From: Planctomycetota bacterium
Lineage (GTDB): Bacteria > Planctomycetota > JAJSAM01 > JAJVHW01
NCBI GenBank assembly: GCA_021414065.1
Contig: JAIOPE010000081.1
Location: 1 to 64,000, forward strand
DNA length: 64,000 bases
Direction: 5' to 3'
Shown here: positions 54,609 to 62,216 of the stretch, one piece after another
Position numbering within the stretch: the first letter of the stretch is position 1
Layout: every line of letters starts with the position of its first letter
The notes under the pieces: generated by a model
What the model saw: the letters and a program-made list of their open reading frames with translations, nothing else
The model's database searches: none
What the model was told of the DNA's origin: nothing
Made by a program: the position numbers and the translations under genes

Positions 54609-55457
54609 ATGCCCGCGACGCCGCTCCAGCTCGAGTGCGATTCCCGCCTCTCCCAAGCGACCGAAGCGATGCACGCCCGCCGCTTCGCCGAAGCGGAGGC
54701 GTCGCTGCTCCTCGCACAGCGCGCCGCCGCCGCGAGTGGCGCCGACGACCCACGCAATGCCGTCGTCCTCCATCACCTCGGGCTCCTCCGCGGCGGGCAG
54801 CAGCGGTTCGCCGAGGCGATCACGTTCCTGCGCGACGCGATCGCGGCCTGGGAGACGTCGCTCGGGAAGGACGACCCGCACGTCTGCGCCAGCCTGAACG
54901 CGCTCGGCCACCTCCACGCAATGGTCGGCGAACCCGAGCAGGCCCTCGACCCGTTCCGTCGCTGCCTCGGCGTGTGGGAGCGCGTGCGCGGCCCGGCGCA
55001 CCAGGTCGTCGCGACGTGCCTCCACAATCTCGCGACGCAACTCGCCGCCGCGAAGCGCCACGAGGAGGCGATCCCCCTCTTCGAGCGCGCGATCCGGATC
55101 GACGAGGAGCACCACGGGCCCGACGCCCCCGAAATCGCCGACACCCTCGAAGCCTACGCCGCGTCGATGGCCGCCCTCGGCCGCGAGGCCGTCGCGATGT
55201 CGCTCCTCGGCCGCGCCCACGCCATCCGCCGCGCCGCCGGACTCGCCGACGACGGCTCCCCGGGGATGCCCCCTGCCGGCGAGGGCGGGTGCTGCGGCGG
55301 GAACGGGTCGTGCGGCGGCGCCAAGAGCGGCGGCGGGGACTGCAAGGGCGACGGGAGTTGCGGGAGCGGCAATCACGATCACGGACACGATCACGGACAC
55401 GATCACGGACACGGACACGGTCACAGTCACGAGCACGGCTCCGGCCACGGACACTGA
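54609..55457 (+). CDS. TPR protein with Cys- and His-rich metal-binding tail
   Basis: 282 aa. About 5 tetratricopeptide units (residues 12-210; HHLGLLRGGQQRFAEAITFLRDAI, LHNLATQLAAAKRHEEAIPLFERAI). The C-terminal 65 residues change abruptly: six cysteines in Gly-rich CCGG/SCGG/DCKG/SCGS context, then a run of alternating His, Asp and Gly encoded by three 12-bp tandem repeats. This tail looks like a nickel-, zinc- or copper-binding region, as in SlyD or HypB. No signal peptide. Four to eight bases upstream of the Thg1-like gene, so probably one transcript. Partner proteins unknown. Confidence 0.85.
   Translation: MPATPLQLECDSRLSQATEAMHARRFAEAEASLLLAQRAAAASGADDPRNAVVLHHLGLLRGGQQRFAEAITFLRDAIAAWETSLGKDDPHVCASLNALGHLHAMVGEPEQALDPFRRCLGVWERVRGPAHQVVATCLHNLATQLAAAKRHEEAIPLFERAIRIDEEHHGPDAPEIADTLEAYAASMAALGREAVAMSLLGRAHAIRRAAGLADDGSPGMPPAGEGGCCGGNGSCGGAKSGGGDCKGDGSCGSGNHDHGHDHGHDHGHGHGHSHEHGSGHGH
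55374..55409 (+). repeat. 12-bp tandem repeat in the His-rich tail
   Basis: Three perfect copies of CACGATCACGGA encode His-Asp-His-Gly units. Expansion by slippage would lengthen the metal-binding tail without a frameshift. Confidence 0.9.
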
Positions 55458-55463
55458 CCCGCG

Positions 55464-56243
55464 ATGAAGTTCGACGAACTCGACGTGCGGATGCGCGTCT
55501 TCGAGACCGCGCATGACCACTGCGTGCTGCCGGGCATCCACATCGTCTGCCGCCTCGACGGGCACGGCTTCACGCGGCTCACGCGGGAGACGCATCCCTT
55601 CGAGGCGCCGTTCGACGTCCGCTTCCGCGACCTGATGGTCGGCACGGTCCGCGCGCTGATGGACGCCAACTCGTCGATCGTCTACGGGTACACCGAGAGC
55701 GACGAGATCTCCGTCCTCTTCCGCCGCGACGCCGACGACTTCGGGCGGAAGGAGCGCAAGCTCAACTCCATCCTCGCCGCCGAGGCGAGCGCCGCGTTCA
55801 CGCTCGCGCTTGGCGCGGCCGCGACCTTCGACTGCCGCGTCTGCCAACTGCCGACCGCGGACCTCGTCCGCGACTACTTCCGATGGCGCCAGGAAGACGC
55901 GCACCGCAACGCGCTGAGCAGTCACTGCTACTGGATCCAGCGGAAGGAAGGCGCGTCGGTGAAGGACGCGACGGCCCGCCTCATGGGCATGACGACCGCG
56001 CAGAAGAACGAGTTCCTCTTCCAGCGAGGCGTCAACTACGACACCGTCCCGTCGTGGCAGAAGCGCGGCGTCGGCGTCGTCCGCGAGACCTACGAGATCG
56101 AGGGCCGCGACCCGCGCACCGGCGCGACGTCGAAGGCCACCCGCCGCCGCCTCCGCGTCATCGAGGATTCCACACATAGATGTCGGTGGCGCTGTGGACG
56201 CCGGTGCCGTCGTCGATCATCTGCGTCAGCGTCGGCAGGTTGA
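55464..56243 (+). CDS. tRNA(His) guanylyltransferase-like protein (Thg1/TLP), altered C-terminus
   Basis: 259 aa. Thg1-like 3'-5' polymerase fold: VCRLDGHGFTRLTRETHPFEAPFD (metal-binding Asp, about 32-55), YGYTESDEISVLFRR (second metal motif about 73-87), and KLNSILAAEASAAF. Thg1-like proteins add G to the 5' end of tRNA(His) or repair tRNA ends. From about residue 236 (after RRRLRVIED) the sequence becomes a run of Arg/Cys/Ser that does not look like Thg1; the real C-terminus seems to be lost, and a reading frame on the other strand overlaps there. It starts 6 bp after the TPR gene. Confidence 0.82.
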   Translation: MKFDELDVRMRVFETAHDHCVLPGIHIVCRLDGHGFTRLTRETHPFEAPFDVRFRDLMVGTVRALMDANSSIVYGYTESDEISVLFRRDADDFGRKERKLNSILAAEASAAFTLALGAAATFDCRVCQLPTADLVRDYFRWRQEDAHRNALSSHCYWIQRKEGASVKDATARLMGMTTAQKNEFLFQRGVNYDTVPSWQKRGVGVVRETYEIEGRDPRTGATSKATRRRLRVIEDSTHRCRWRCGRRCRRRSSASASAG

Positions 56244-56295
56244 ACCCGCAGAGGAACGCCGAGACGATGTAGAAGGTCGGGTTCATGCGAGGCAT
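56158..56295 (-). CDS. Small reading frame overlapping the Thg1-like 3' end
   Basis: 45 aa (MPRMNPTFYIVSAFLCGFN... ending VWNPR). Codon use is plausible and it has one hydrophobic segment, but it overlaps the aberrant Thg1 C-terminus on the opposite strand by 86 bp. It may be a gene remnant joined by a deletion, a small real gene, or chance. Family not recognised. Confidence 0.3.
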   Translation of the reverse strand: MPRMNPTFYIVSAFLCGFNLPTLTQMIDDGTGVHSATDIYVWNPR

Positions 56296-56356
56296 GGGCG
56301 CCAGTGTAGCCGCGCGGCGGCGTCGCGGAGCCGCGAGTCGCCGGTCTCACTCAACC

Positions 56357-56395
56357 TGCCCACGACGTGGGCGATAATCGCCCACGTCGTGGGCA
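56357..56395. repeat. Perfect 39-bp palindrome
   Basis: 19-bp arms with a single central A. Each arm itself contains CCCACGACGTGGG (or its complement CCCACGTCGTGGG), so there are palindromes inside palindromes. Intergenic, 175 bp before the HEAT/VWA gene. Could be an operator, a replication or recombination site, or a REP unit. There is no T-run, so it is not a typical terminator. Confidence 0.9.
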
Positions 56396-56569
56396 CTTTG
56401 CCGAACCGCCGACGGTGACGAGATCGATCTCGTCGTCCAGGGCGTGCGGCGGCACCGACGTGCTGCGCCTGACGCGAACGACGATCGCCGTGCCGCTCGG
56501 CGCGCTGATCTGACCGGCGAGATCCGCGTTGCGTCGAACTCCCCCGCGTCCGCTGGTATCATCTCCCCC

Positions 56570-58057
56570 ATGGCGAAGCCCCTGCGCTTCCTCGCCGTTC
56601 TCGCCCTTCCGCTCCTCGCGGCGGCGGCGCTCGCGCTCGACGACAAGCTCGTCACGCTCGCCAGGAGCAAGGACGCGTCCGACCGCATCGATGCCGCGCT
56701 CGGACTCGCGAAGGACGGCTCGGACGAAGCGTTCAAGCTGTTCGTGCGCCTCCTCGACGACGACGACGTGATGGTCCGCGACAACGCGATCGTCGCGTGC
56801 GATCACGTCACGAAGCCCGAACTCGTCGCGAAACTGCTCCCGCGCGCGTCGTCCGGGAAGACGTTCGAGCGCTGGAACATGGCCGAGGCGCTCGGCCGGA
56901 CGAAGTGCGCGGCCGCGCTTCCCGCGCTGCGGAAACTCGCACTCGAGGACCGCGACGCCGAGGTGCGCCGCGCGGCGCTCTGGGCGCTCGACGGATTCAC
57001 AGAGAACCTCGACGCGCACGCGATCGCGGTCGAGGCGATGAAGTCGACGGACCCGACGGTCCGTGCGACGGCCGTGTGGGCCGTCGGCCGCGTGCGCGCG
57101 AAGGGAGCGGCGGCCGTCGTGGAGGCCGCGCTCGCGGACCCCGACGACCGCGTGCGTGCCGTCGCCGTCTATCGGTACCGCTGGCTCGACAAAGTCGCAT
57201 TCGAATCGCGACTGCTCGGACTCTCGGCCGACTCGAGTCCGCGTGTCCGCGCCGCGTGCGCCGAGGCCGCGTGGTCGCTCCAGACAGCGCCGTGCATCGA
57301 CGTCCTCATCGCACTGCTCGGCGACCCCGACCTGCGCACCGCCGCGCTCGCGCACCGCTGTCTCCGGCAGGCGGCGAGGAAGTCGCTCGATCGCGACACG
57401 CAGGTCTGGAAGTCGTGGTGGGGCGGCGCCCGCGACACCTGGAAGCCGAAGTCGAACGCCGACATGAATTGGTTCTGGGACGACAAGTACGCGACGAAGG
57501 CCGAGGTCTACGGCGCCCAGTTGAACTCACGGCGCCTCGTGATCGTCCTCGACATCTCCGCGCCGCAAGCGCTGAAGAAGCGCGCCGAAGAGGAGACCCG
57601 CTGGGACGAGATCCGCGGCAAGGTGATGACCGCCATCGGGAACCTCGAGAGCGACGTCGAGGTGAATGTCGTCCTCGCCGACGACGACGTCCGCACGGTG
57701 TTCAAGGAGCCGCGCGCACTCGACGCGACATCGCGCCAGCGGATCGCCACGATGCTCGCCGACGTGCGCCCGCACGGCGGCTGCGACCTCTGGGGTGCGA
57801 TGCGCGCCGCACTCGACCAGCCGGGCGTGGACAGCGTCCTGCTCGTCTCGTACGCCGAGCGCGACGCGGGCGACCTCCGCCACAAGGACCGCGTCCGCGA
57901 AGCGATCGAGCGCCGCGCGGAGTCGTCCCGCGCCGTCATCCACACGGTGTTCCTCACGTCGAAACGCGCGGAGTCGGGCGATTCACTCGACTCGGGCCTG
58001 ATGTGGAGCATTTCGAACTCCACCCTCGGCCGGGCGCGGATGCGGACGTTCGAGTAG
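56570..58057 (+). CDS. Exported HEAT-repeat protein with VWA-like C-terminus
   Basis: 495 aa. Signal peptide to about residue 22 (AAAALA-LD). HEAT repeats about 25-265 (SDEAFKLFVRLLDDDDVMVRDNAIVACDHV, ALPALRKLALEDRDAEVRRAALWALDG). Then a linker with WKSWWGGARDTWKP and, from about 320, a von Willebrand A-like fold (RRLVIVLDISAPQ: the DxS of MIDAS) with EVNVVLADDDVRTVF and VLLVSYAERDAGD. VWA domains bind ligands with a metal ion. Predicted periplasmic or cell-surface. The upstream 175 bp include the 39-bp palindrome. Confidence 0.82.
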   Translation: MAKPLRFLAVLALPLLAAAALALDDKLVTLARSKDASDRIDAALGLAKDGSDEAFKLFVRLLDDDDVMVRDNAIVACDHVTKPELVAKLLPRASSGKTFERWNMAEALGRTKCAAALPALRKLALEDRDAEVRRAALWALDGFTENLDAHAIAVEAMKSTDPTVRATAVWAVGRVRAKGAAAVVEAALADPDDRVRAVAVYRYRWLDKVAFESRLLGLSADSSPRVRAACAEAAWSLQTAPCIDVLIALLGDPDLRTAALAHRCLRQAARKSLDRDTQVWKSWWGGARDTWKPKSNADMNWFWDDKYATKAEVYGAQLNSRRLVIVLDISAPQALKKRAEEETRWDEIRGKVMTAIGNLESDVEVNVVLADDDVRTVFKEPRALDATSRQRIATMLADVRPHGGCDLWGAMRAALDQPGVDSVLLVSYAERDAGDLRHKDRVREAIERRAESSRAVIHTVFLTSKRAESGDSLDSGLMWSISNSTLGRARMRTFE

Positions 58058-58865
58058 TCACGCCCCGCGGCGCCCGCCGCGGAGATACGCGATCCAGTAC
58101 ACACCTGCGACGAGGAGGGTGCCGCCGAGGATGTTGCCCGCGGTCACGACGGCGAGGTTGCGGCAGACGCCCGCGAGCGGGACGGCGCCCTGCTCGTCGA
58201 GGACGAGCCCGTAGGGCAGGAAGAACCAGTTCGCGATCGAGTGCTCGAGGCCGAGCGTCACGAACGCGGTCACGGGGAGGACGATCGCCGGCCCGGGGAG
58301 CTCACGAGGATTCGCGCGAGAACGGCGTGCGTCGTAGGAAACACGTGCCTCGTGCGCCGACTCGGCGCGCGGCCGCTGCGCGACGAACGGTCCTGGGCGA
58401 GATCCGCGGAGCCGACCGCGAGGCGGGACCCGCAGCGTCGGCTTCGTCACGCCACGCAAGGGTCCCAACGCCGCGGGCGGCCCGCGGGCTCGGCCAGGCG
58501 CGGAGCCTCGTGAACTGCTCGGGCTGGGATCTTGTCGGCCACGCTGCGACCGCCCATCGCGAGCCAGACGGCGAGACACACGAGGGCGTTGCACAGCACG
58601 CCGCGGGCGAGCGCTTCGCCGACGGGCAGCGCGGACTTCGACGCAGCGATCTGGAGCGCCGCCCGGCCGAACCCGCCGTTGCCCAGCCCCGCCAGGTTCC
58701 CGGCGACCGCGAGCGCCGCGGTGCCGAGGCAGCCGATCACGTTGCCGACGTAGACGATGCCCCAGTGAGACCGTCGGTCTTGGCTTTCGCGACGCCGAGA
58801 CTCTCGACCTTCCGGGCGATCTCGCGGGGCGGGTGGGCGTCCGGGACGAGCGGTTCGTGGTGCAT
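58058..58865 (-). pseudogene. Formate/nitrite transporter (FNT family) pseudogene, interrupted by a MITE-like element and internally deleted
   Basis: Minus-strand FNT relic. From ATG 58865: MHHEPLVPDAHPPREIARKVESLGVAKAKTD, then the frame jumps directly to WGIVYVGNVIGCLG and CNALVCLAVWLAMGGRSVADKI, so about 70 residues containing the first three helices are missing and the frame is shifted. After ADKI the family M element (58291-58524) is inserted. The FNT sequence resumes as AIVLPVTAFVTLGLEHSIANWFFLPYG and ends at 58058. Three lesions (deletion, frameshift, insertion) mean no working channel. A functional FNT moves formate or nitrite across the inner membrane. Confidence 0.88.
58291..58524 (+). 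repeat. MITE-like element, full copy inside FNT pseudogene (family M, copy B)
   Basis: 234 bp, with 26-bp terminal inverted repeats (58291-58316 and 58499-58524; 21 matches). Same internal order as copy A, including the GGGACCC/GGGTCCC stem and the sequence GAGAACGGCGTGC near the left end. Insertion boundaries are fixed independently by the FNT protein, which continues on both sides within 3 nt of the element ends. Any target-site duplication is too short to be sure of. Confidence 0.9.
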
Positions 58866-59073
58866 CGGCGTCCCTCGGGGACGACTGGCGCGCGGCGGCC
58901 GGCGCCGCCGCCGCCGCCGCGCCCGTTCCCGCTCCAGGCTGCGGTCCGCGCTTCGTCCCGATACGACCGGGCTCACGCGGGACGGCCAACATCACCTCCG
59001 AGCGACGCGTCAATCGCAGGGCGGGACGCCGACGAACGCAGCGGCGACGGAGCCTCGAATCTGAACGAATTGC

Positions 59074-59095
59074 GCGGGACAAAAATTTGTCCCGC
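59074..59095. repeat. Short palindrome GCGGGACAAA-AA-TTTGTCCCGC
   Basis: Perfect 10-bp arms around AA, 35 bp downstream of the stop of the ECF fusion gene on its strand. It shares GGGACA/TGTCCC ends with family P. It may be a terminator or a minimal REP-like unit. Confidence 0.75.
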
Positions 59096-59129
59096 CTCGG
59101 TATTCAACCGGCCCGCGGGTCGAGGCCCA

Positions 59130-61097
59130 CTACTTCGCGGCCGGATCGACGACCGGGTCCCAGGTCGCCGTCTCGCCTTCGACGAGGGTGAGGGTCGTCG
59201 TGGCGAGGGACTGCCCGCGGCGTCCGAACGCGGTGACTGTGACCTGGCCCGCCGCGAGGGCGCCGACGCGGAACGTCCCGTCCTTCCGCGTCATGGCACC
59301 GGTCGCGGTGTCCGCTCCCTGGCGTCGCACCTCGATCCGGACGATCGGCACCGCCGTACCCGCCGCGTCCCTCACGGTGCCGCTGCAGACGCACTCCGGC
59401 GCGAGGACGACGTCGAGCGGTGGCGACGGCCCGGCCGCCGCATCGAGCTCGGTCCTGACAGCCGCGAAGCCCGTTGCGCTGATGTCCACGGTTACGCGAC
59501 CCGGAGGGACCGACGCGTCTGCAAATGAGCCGTCGGCCGCAGTGCGGTGGTCATGCGGAGTGGACGGAGCCGCCCGCCCCGGCTGGACGGTGCGCCAGAT
59601 AATGACGCGCGCACCGGCAACGCCGGCACCGGTCCGCGATCGCACCACGCCCTCGATCCGGGCCGCCGCGCCGCCGAGGCGGAGCTCGAGCCGTCCCGCG
59701 GCCTTCGCCGACGCGGGCGCCGCGTCCACGTAGCCCGCCTTCCGCGCGAACCACTCCGGCGACGCGAGCGGCCGGTCGATCGTCGCTTCGCCCGCGACGT
59801 TCGTCGTCGCGCGCCGCGACGGCGGCGTCGCGATCCAGACCTCCGCGCCCTCGACGGCGACACTTCGCTCGTCGAGGACCACGAACACGATCTGCTCGGG
59901 CTTCCCGTCGGGACCCGTGCGCGTCGTGGGCACACGAACGAGCGACGATTCGTCGGGCGCGGCGCCGCCCGCCGCGACGAGGACGATCCGCTTCGCCTGC
60001 ACGTCCGGCGTCAGCGAGGCGAGACCTGCCACCATGCCGAGGATCACGGCCGCCGGACCCCGGTCGAACTCCATCGACGCGCGGGACTTCGAGAGAGCAT
60101 CGAGCGTGGCGCGCTCGACGTAGACTTCCACTCCGGCTGCAGCCGAGATCTCGCCGACGACGTCGAGGCACGGGACGTCGCTCCACGACGCGGAGATCTG
60201 CGCGGCGTCGAGCCTCTCCTGTGCGGACTTCTCCGGTTCGGCCGACGACGGAGGTTCCGGGACGGTCACCTTCGGCGACTCGGCGCGGGGCGTCGGCGCG
60301 ACGGGCTTCTCCGCGCGCGGCGGCGCCGTGCGCGGCTGGGGATTCTGCACCGGCGCAGCGACCGTCCCCGTCCACGCGGCGACGTCCGGCGGCGCGGCGG
60401 GCGCCGTCGGTGTTCGCAATGCCCACCACGTCCCGCCAGCGGCGACCGCGACGAGAGCCAGTGCAGCCCAGAGTTTCGCGCCCATAACGACTCCCCCTGC
60501 GGCCCCCGCCGCCGACGCGCCGACGCATCCGGTCCCGTCCCCGCGGCCGAGCCACCCCAGCGCCACGGCGAACGTCTCACGTCCGCCGAACTCCCCCTCA
60601 AGCTGCGTTCGCAGCTTCGCGATCCCGCGCCGGAGCCGCGCCCGCGCCGTCTCCAGCGGCACACCCGTCCGCGCCGCGACCTCGGCGACGGCGAGCCCGT
60701 CGAAGTAGCGGAGCAACAGCGTCCGCCGGTACGGCTCGTCCAGCCCGACCAGCGCCTCGACGACCCGCCGGTGCGCGTCGGCGCGCGCCGCGAGCGCGGA
60801 AGCGTCCGTCCGGCCGTCGCCGTTGTCTCGGGGCGTCGCCGCCGTCTCGTGGGCGACGCGACGCCGCTCCGACCGCCTCAGCCTCGACAGCGCATGGCGT
60901 GCCGTCGTCCCGAGCCATCCGCGGAGCGACGTCCGGTGGGACGGCGGGCTCTCGAGCGCCGCGACCCAGGTCGCCTGCTCGACGTCCGCCGCTTCGTGCT
61001 CGTCGCGGGACAGCGCCAGCGCGAGGGTCCGAACCCACGCACGGTGCGCGAGGAGTTCATCGAGCGCGACGGACGGATCGGGCGCGGTCATCGGCAA
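59130..61097 (-). CDS. ECF sigma factor fused to a transmembrane segment and extracytoplasmic regulatory domain
   Basis: 655 aa. Residues 1-170 form an ECF sigma factor: region 2 with DEHEAADVEQATWVAAL and SLRGWLGTTARHALSRLRRSERRR (about 32-80), region 4 with LVGLDEPYRRTLLLRYFDGLAVAEVAARTGVPLETARARLRR (about 116-157). A transmembrane helix (about 207-227) leads to a Pro-rich linker and an extracytoplasmic part with carboxypeptidase regulatory-like beta-sandwich repeats (about 400-655; VEGVVRSRTGAGVAGARV, CSGTVRDAAGTAVPIVRIEV). This one-piece sigma/sensor layout is known in planctomycetes (ECF01-Gob type). No separate anti-sigma gene beside it. A second ATG at 61091 is possible. Confidence 0.88.
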   Translation of the reverse strand: MPMTAPDPSVALDELLAHRAWVRTLALALSRDEHEAADVEQATWVAALESPPSHRTSLRGWLGTTARHALSRLRRSERRRVAHETAATPRDNGDGRTDASALAARADAHRRVVEALVGLDEPYRRTLLLRYFDGLAVAEVAARTGVPLETARARLRRGIAKLRTQLEGEFGGRETFAVALGWLGRGDGTGCVGASAAGAAGGVVMGAKLWAALALVAVAAGGTWWALRTPTAPAAPPDVAAWTGTVAAPVQNPQPRTAPPRAEKPVAPTPRAESPKVTVPEPPSSAEPEKSAQERLDAAQISASWSDVPCLDVVGEISAAAGVEVYVERATLDALSKSRASMEFDRGPAAVILGMVAGLASLTPDVQAKRIVLVAAGGAAPDESSLVRVPTTRTGPDGKPEQIVFVVLDERSVAVEGAEVWIATPPSRRATTNVAGEATIDRPLASPEWFARKAGYVDAAPASAKAAGRLELRLGGAAARIEGVVRSRTGAGVAGARVIIWRTVQPGRAAPSTPHDHRTAADGSFADASVPPGRVTVDISATGFAAVRTELDAAAGPSPPLDVVLAPECVCSGTVRDAAGTAVPIVRIEVRRQGADTATGAMTRKDGTFRVGALAAGQVTVTAFGRRGQSLATTTLTLVEGETATWDPVVDPAAK

Positions 61098-61161
61098 TCA
61101 TGAAAGCCCGGCCGGGGCGCGGCGGGTGCGCGGAATCTGTCACGTACGGTGCCGCGCGCGT

Positions 61162-62190
61162 TCAGGAACGTGCGGCGCGTGTCCGCGCGCCGATCCAGCG
61201 CGCGAGGCGTTCCAGGGCGATCGCCGCGAAACGCCCCACGAGTCCGCCTGCGACGGCACCGAGGAGGAGACCGACGAGCAGCGGGGTGTCGAAGACGAAG
61301 TGACCCACGGGCGACGGGCCGGAAAGGACGCGCCGCCACGCCCACGCGGCCGCTGTCCCCACGACCGCGCCCGGTATCGCCGCCGCGAGCGTGACGAACG
61401 TCCGGAAGCCGGACGCCAGCGAGTGGCGTGCGAGTCCCACGAGCGCCGACGTCGCGGCGACCCCGAGCGCACCGCCCGCCGCGATGGCAGCGACGACCGC
61501 AACCGCGACGCCGATCGCCGCGGCAACGAACACCGCGACGAGCAGCACGGCAATGACGACGACCGCGACGATGACGAGCAGGAGAATGGTCCCCAGCACA
61601 AGTCTCGCGACGATCTTGAGGATGCCGTCGCCGGCCGTCGGATCGCGTTTCACGTCGGCCACCGGCGCGAGCGCGGAGCGGCGCGACTCGTCCGTCGGAC
61701 GAACGAAGAACAGGTAGCCGCCTTCCTCCGGATTCGACACGTCGCGCGTCGCGCTGAGCGAGTAGGGCGGCGACAGGTTCCACATCCCCAGCGCGACGCT
61801 GCGCTCGCCGACCGTCAGCGAGACGTTCTGATACCCGCCCTGCGCGACGGCGACCCGCCACGTGCCCCGAACGGTCGTCGGCGCGGCGCCGGTGCGCAGC
61901 GACGCACGCGCCGCCTCCCACTCCGGCGTGTCGGGCCGGAGCAGGTCGAACCCGTCCACGGTCGCCGAGCCGTCGGCGTCGAGAACGATGCGCAGCGGAG
62001 CCGCGGGAACGTCCCACTCCTCGCGCAGGTTGGCTTCCATCGCCTCCGACGGGCGCCACTCGCCGACGAGGTCCGCCGTCGCGGGCACGGCTGTCGTCCA
62101 CTGGAGCGAGTCGAGCGAAACGCCGCCGCAACCGAGCACGAGCGCGGTGACCCACGCCCAGAACGCAACCCAGCCGAGCCGGCGACGCAT
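61162..62190 (-). CDS. Putative lipoprotein with C-terminal membrane helices
   Basis: 342 aa from ATG 62190, which opens a lipoprotein signal ending ALVLGCGG (Cys about 23); an upstream GTG at 62220 overlapping the previous stop would add 10 residues and spoil the signal. Residues 25-160 are a soluble domain with a beta-rich VAVAQGGYQNVSLTVGERSVALGMWNL and TRDVSNPEEGG. About 190-330 has four to five hydrophobic stretches (TILLLVIVAVVVIAVLLVAVFV, GVAVAVVAAIAAGG, and two near the end). No family recognised. Located 27 bp downstream of the CRTAC1-like pseudogene. Confidence 0.65.
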   Translation of the reverse strand: MRRRLGWVAFWAWVTALVLGCGGVSLDSLQWTTAVPATADLVGEWRPSEAMEANLREEWDVPAAPLRIVLDADGSATVDGFDLLRPDTPEWEAARASLRTGAAPTTVRGTWRVAVAQGGYQNVSLTVGERSVALGMWNLSPPYSLSATRDVSNPEEGGYLFFVRPTDESRRSALAPVADVKRDPTAGDGILKIVARLVLGTILLLVIVAVVVIAVLLVAVFVAAAIGVAVAVVAAIAAGGALGVAATSALVGLARHSLASGFRTFVTLAAAIPGAVVGTAAAWAWRRVLSGPSPVGHFVFDTPLLVGLLLGAVAGGLVGRFAAIALERLARWIGARTRAARS

Positions 62191-62216
62191 CGACGGTGCG
62201 GACACCGCCGGCACGA

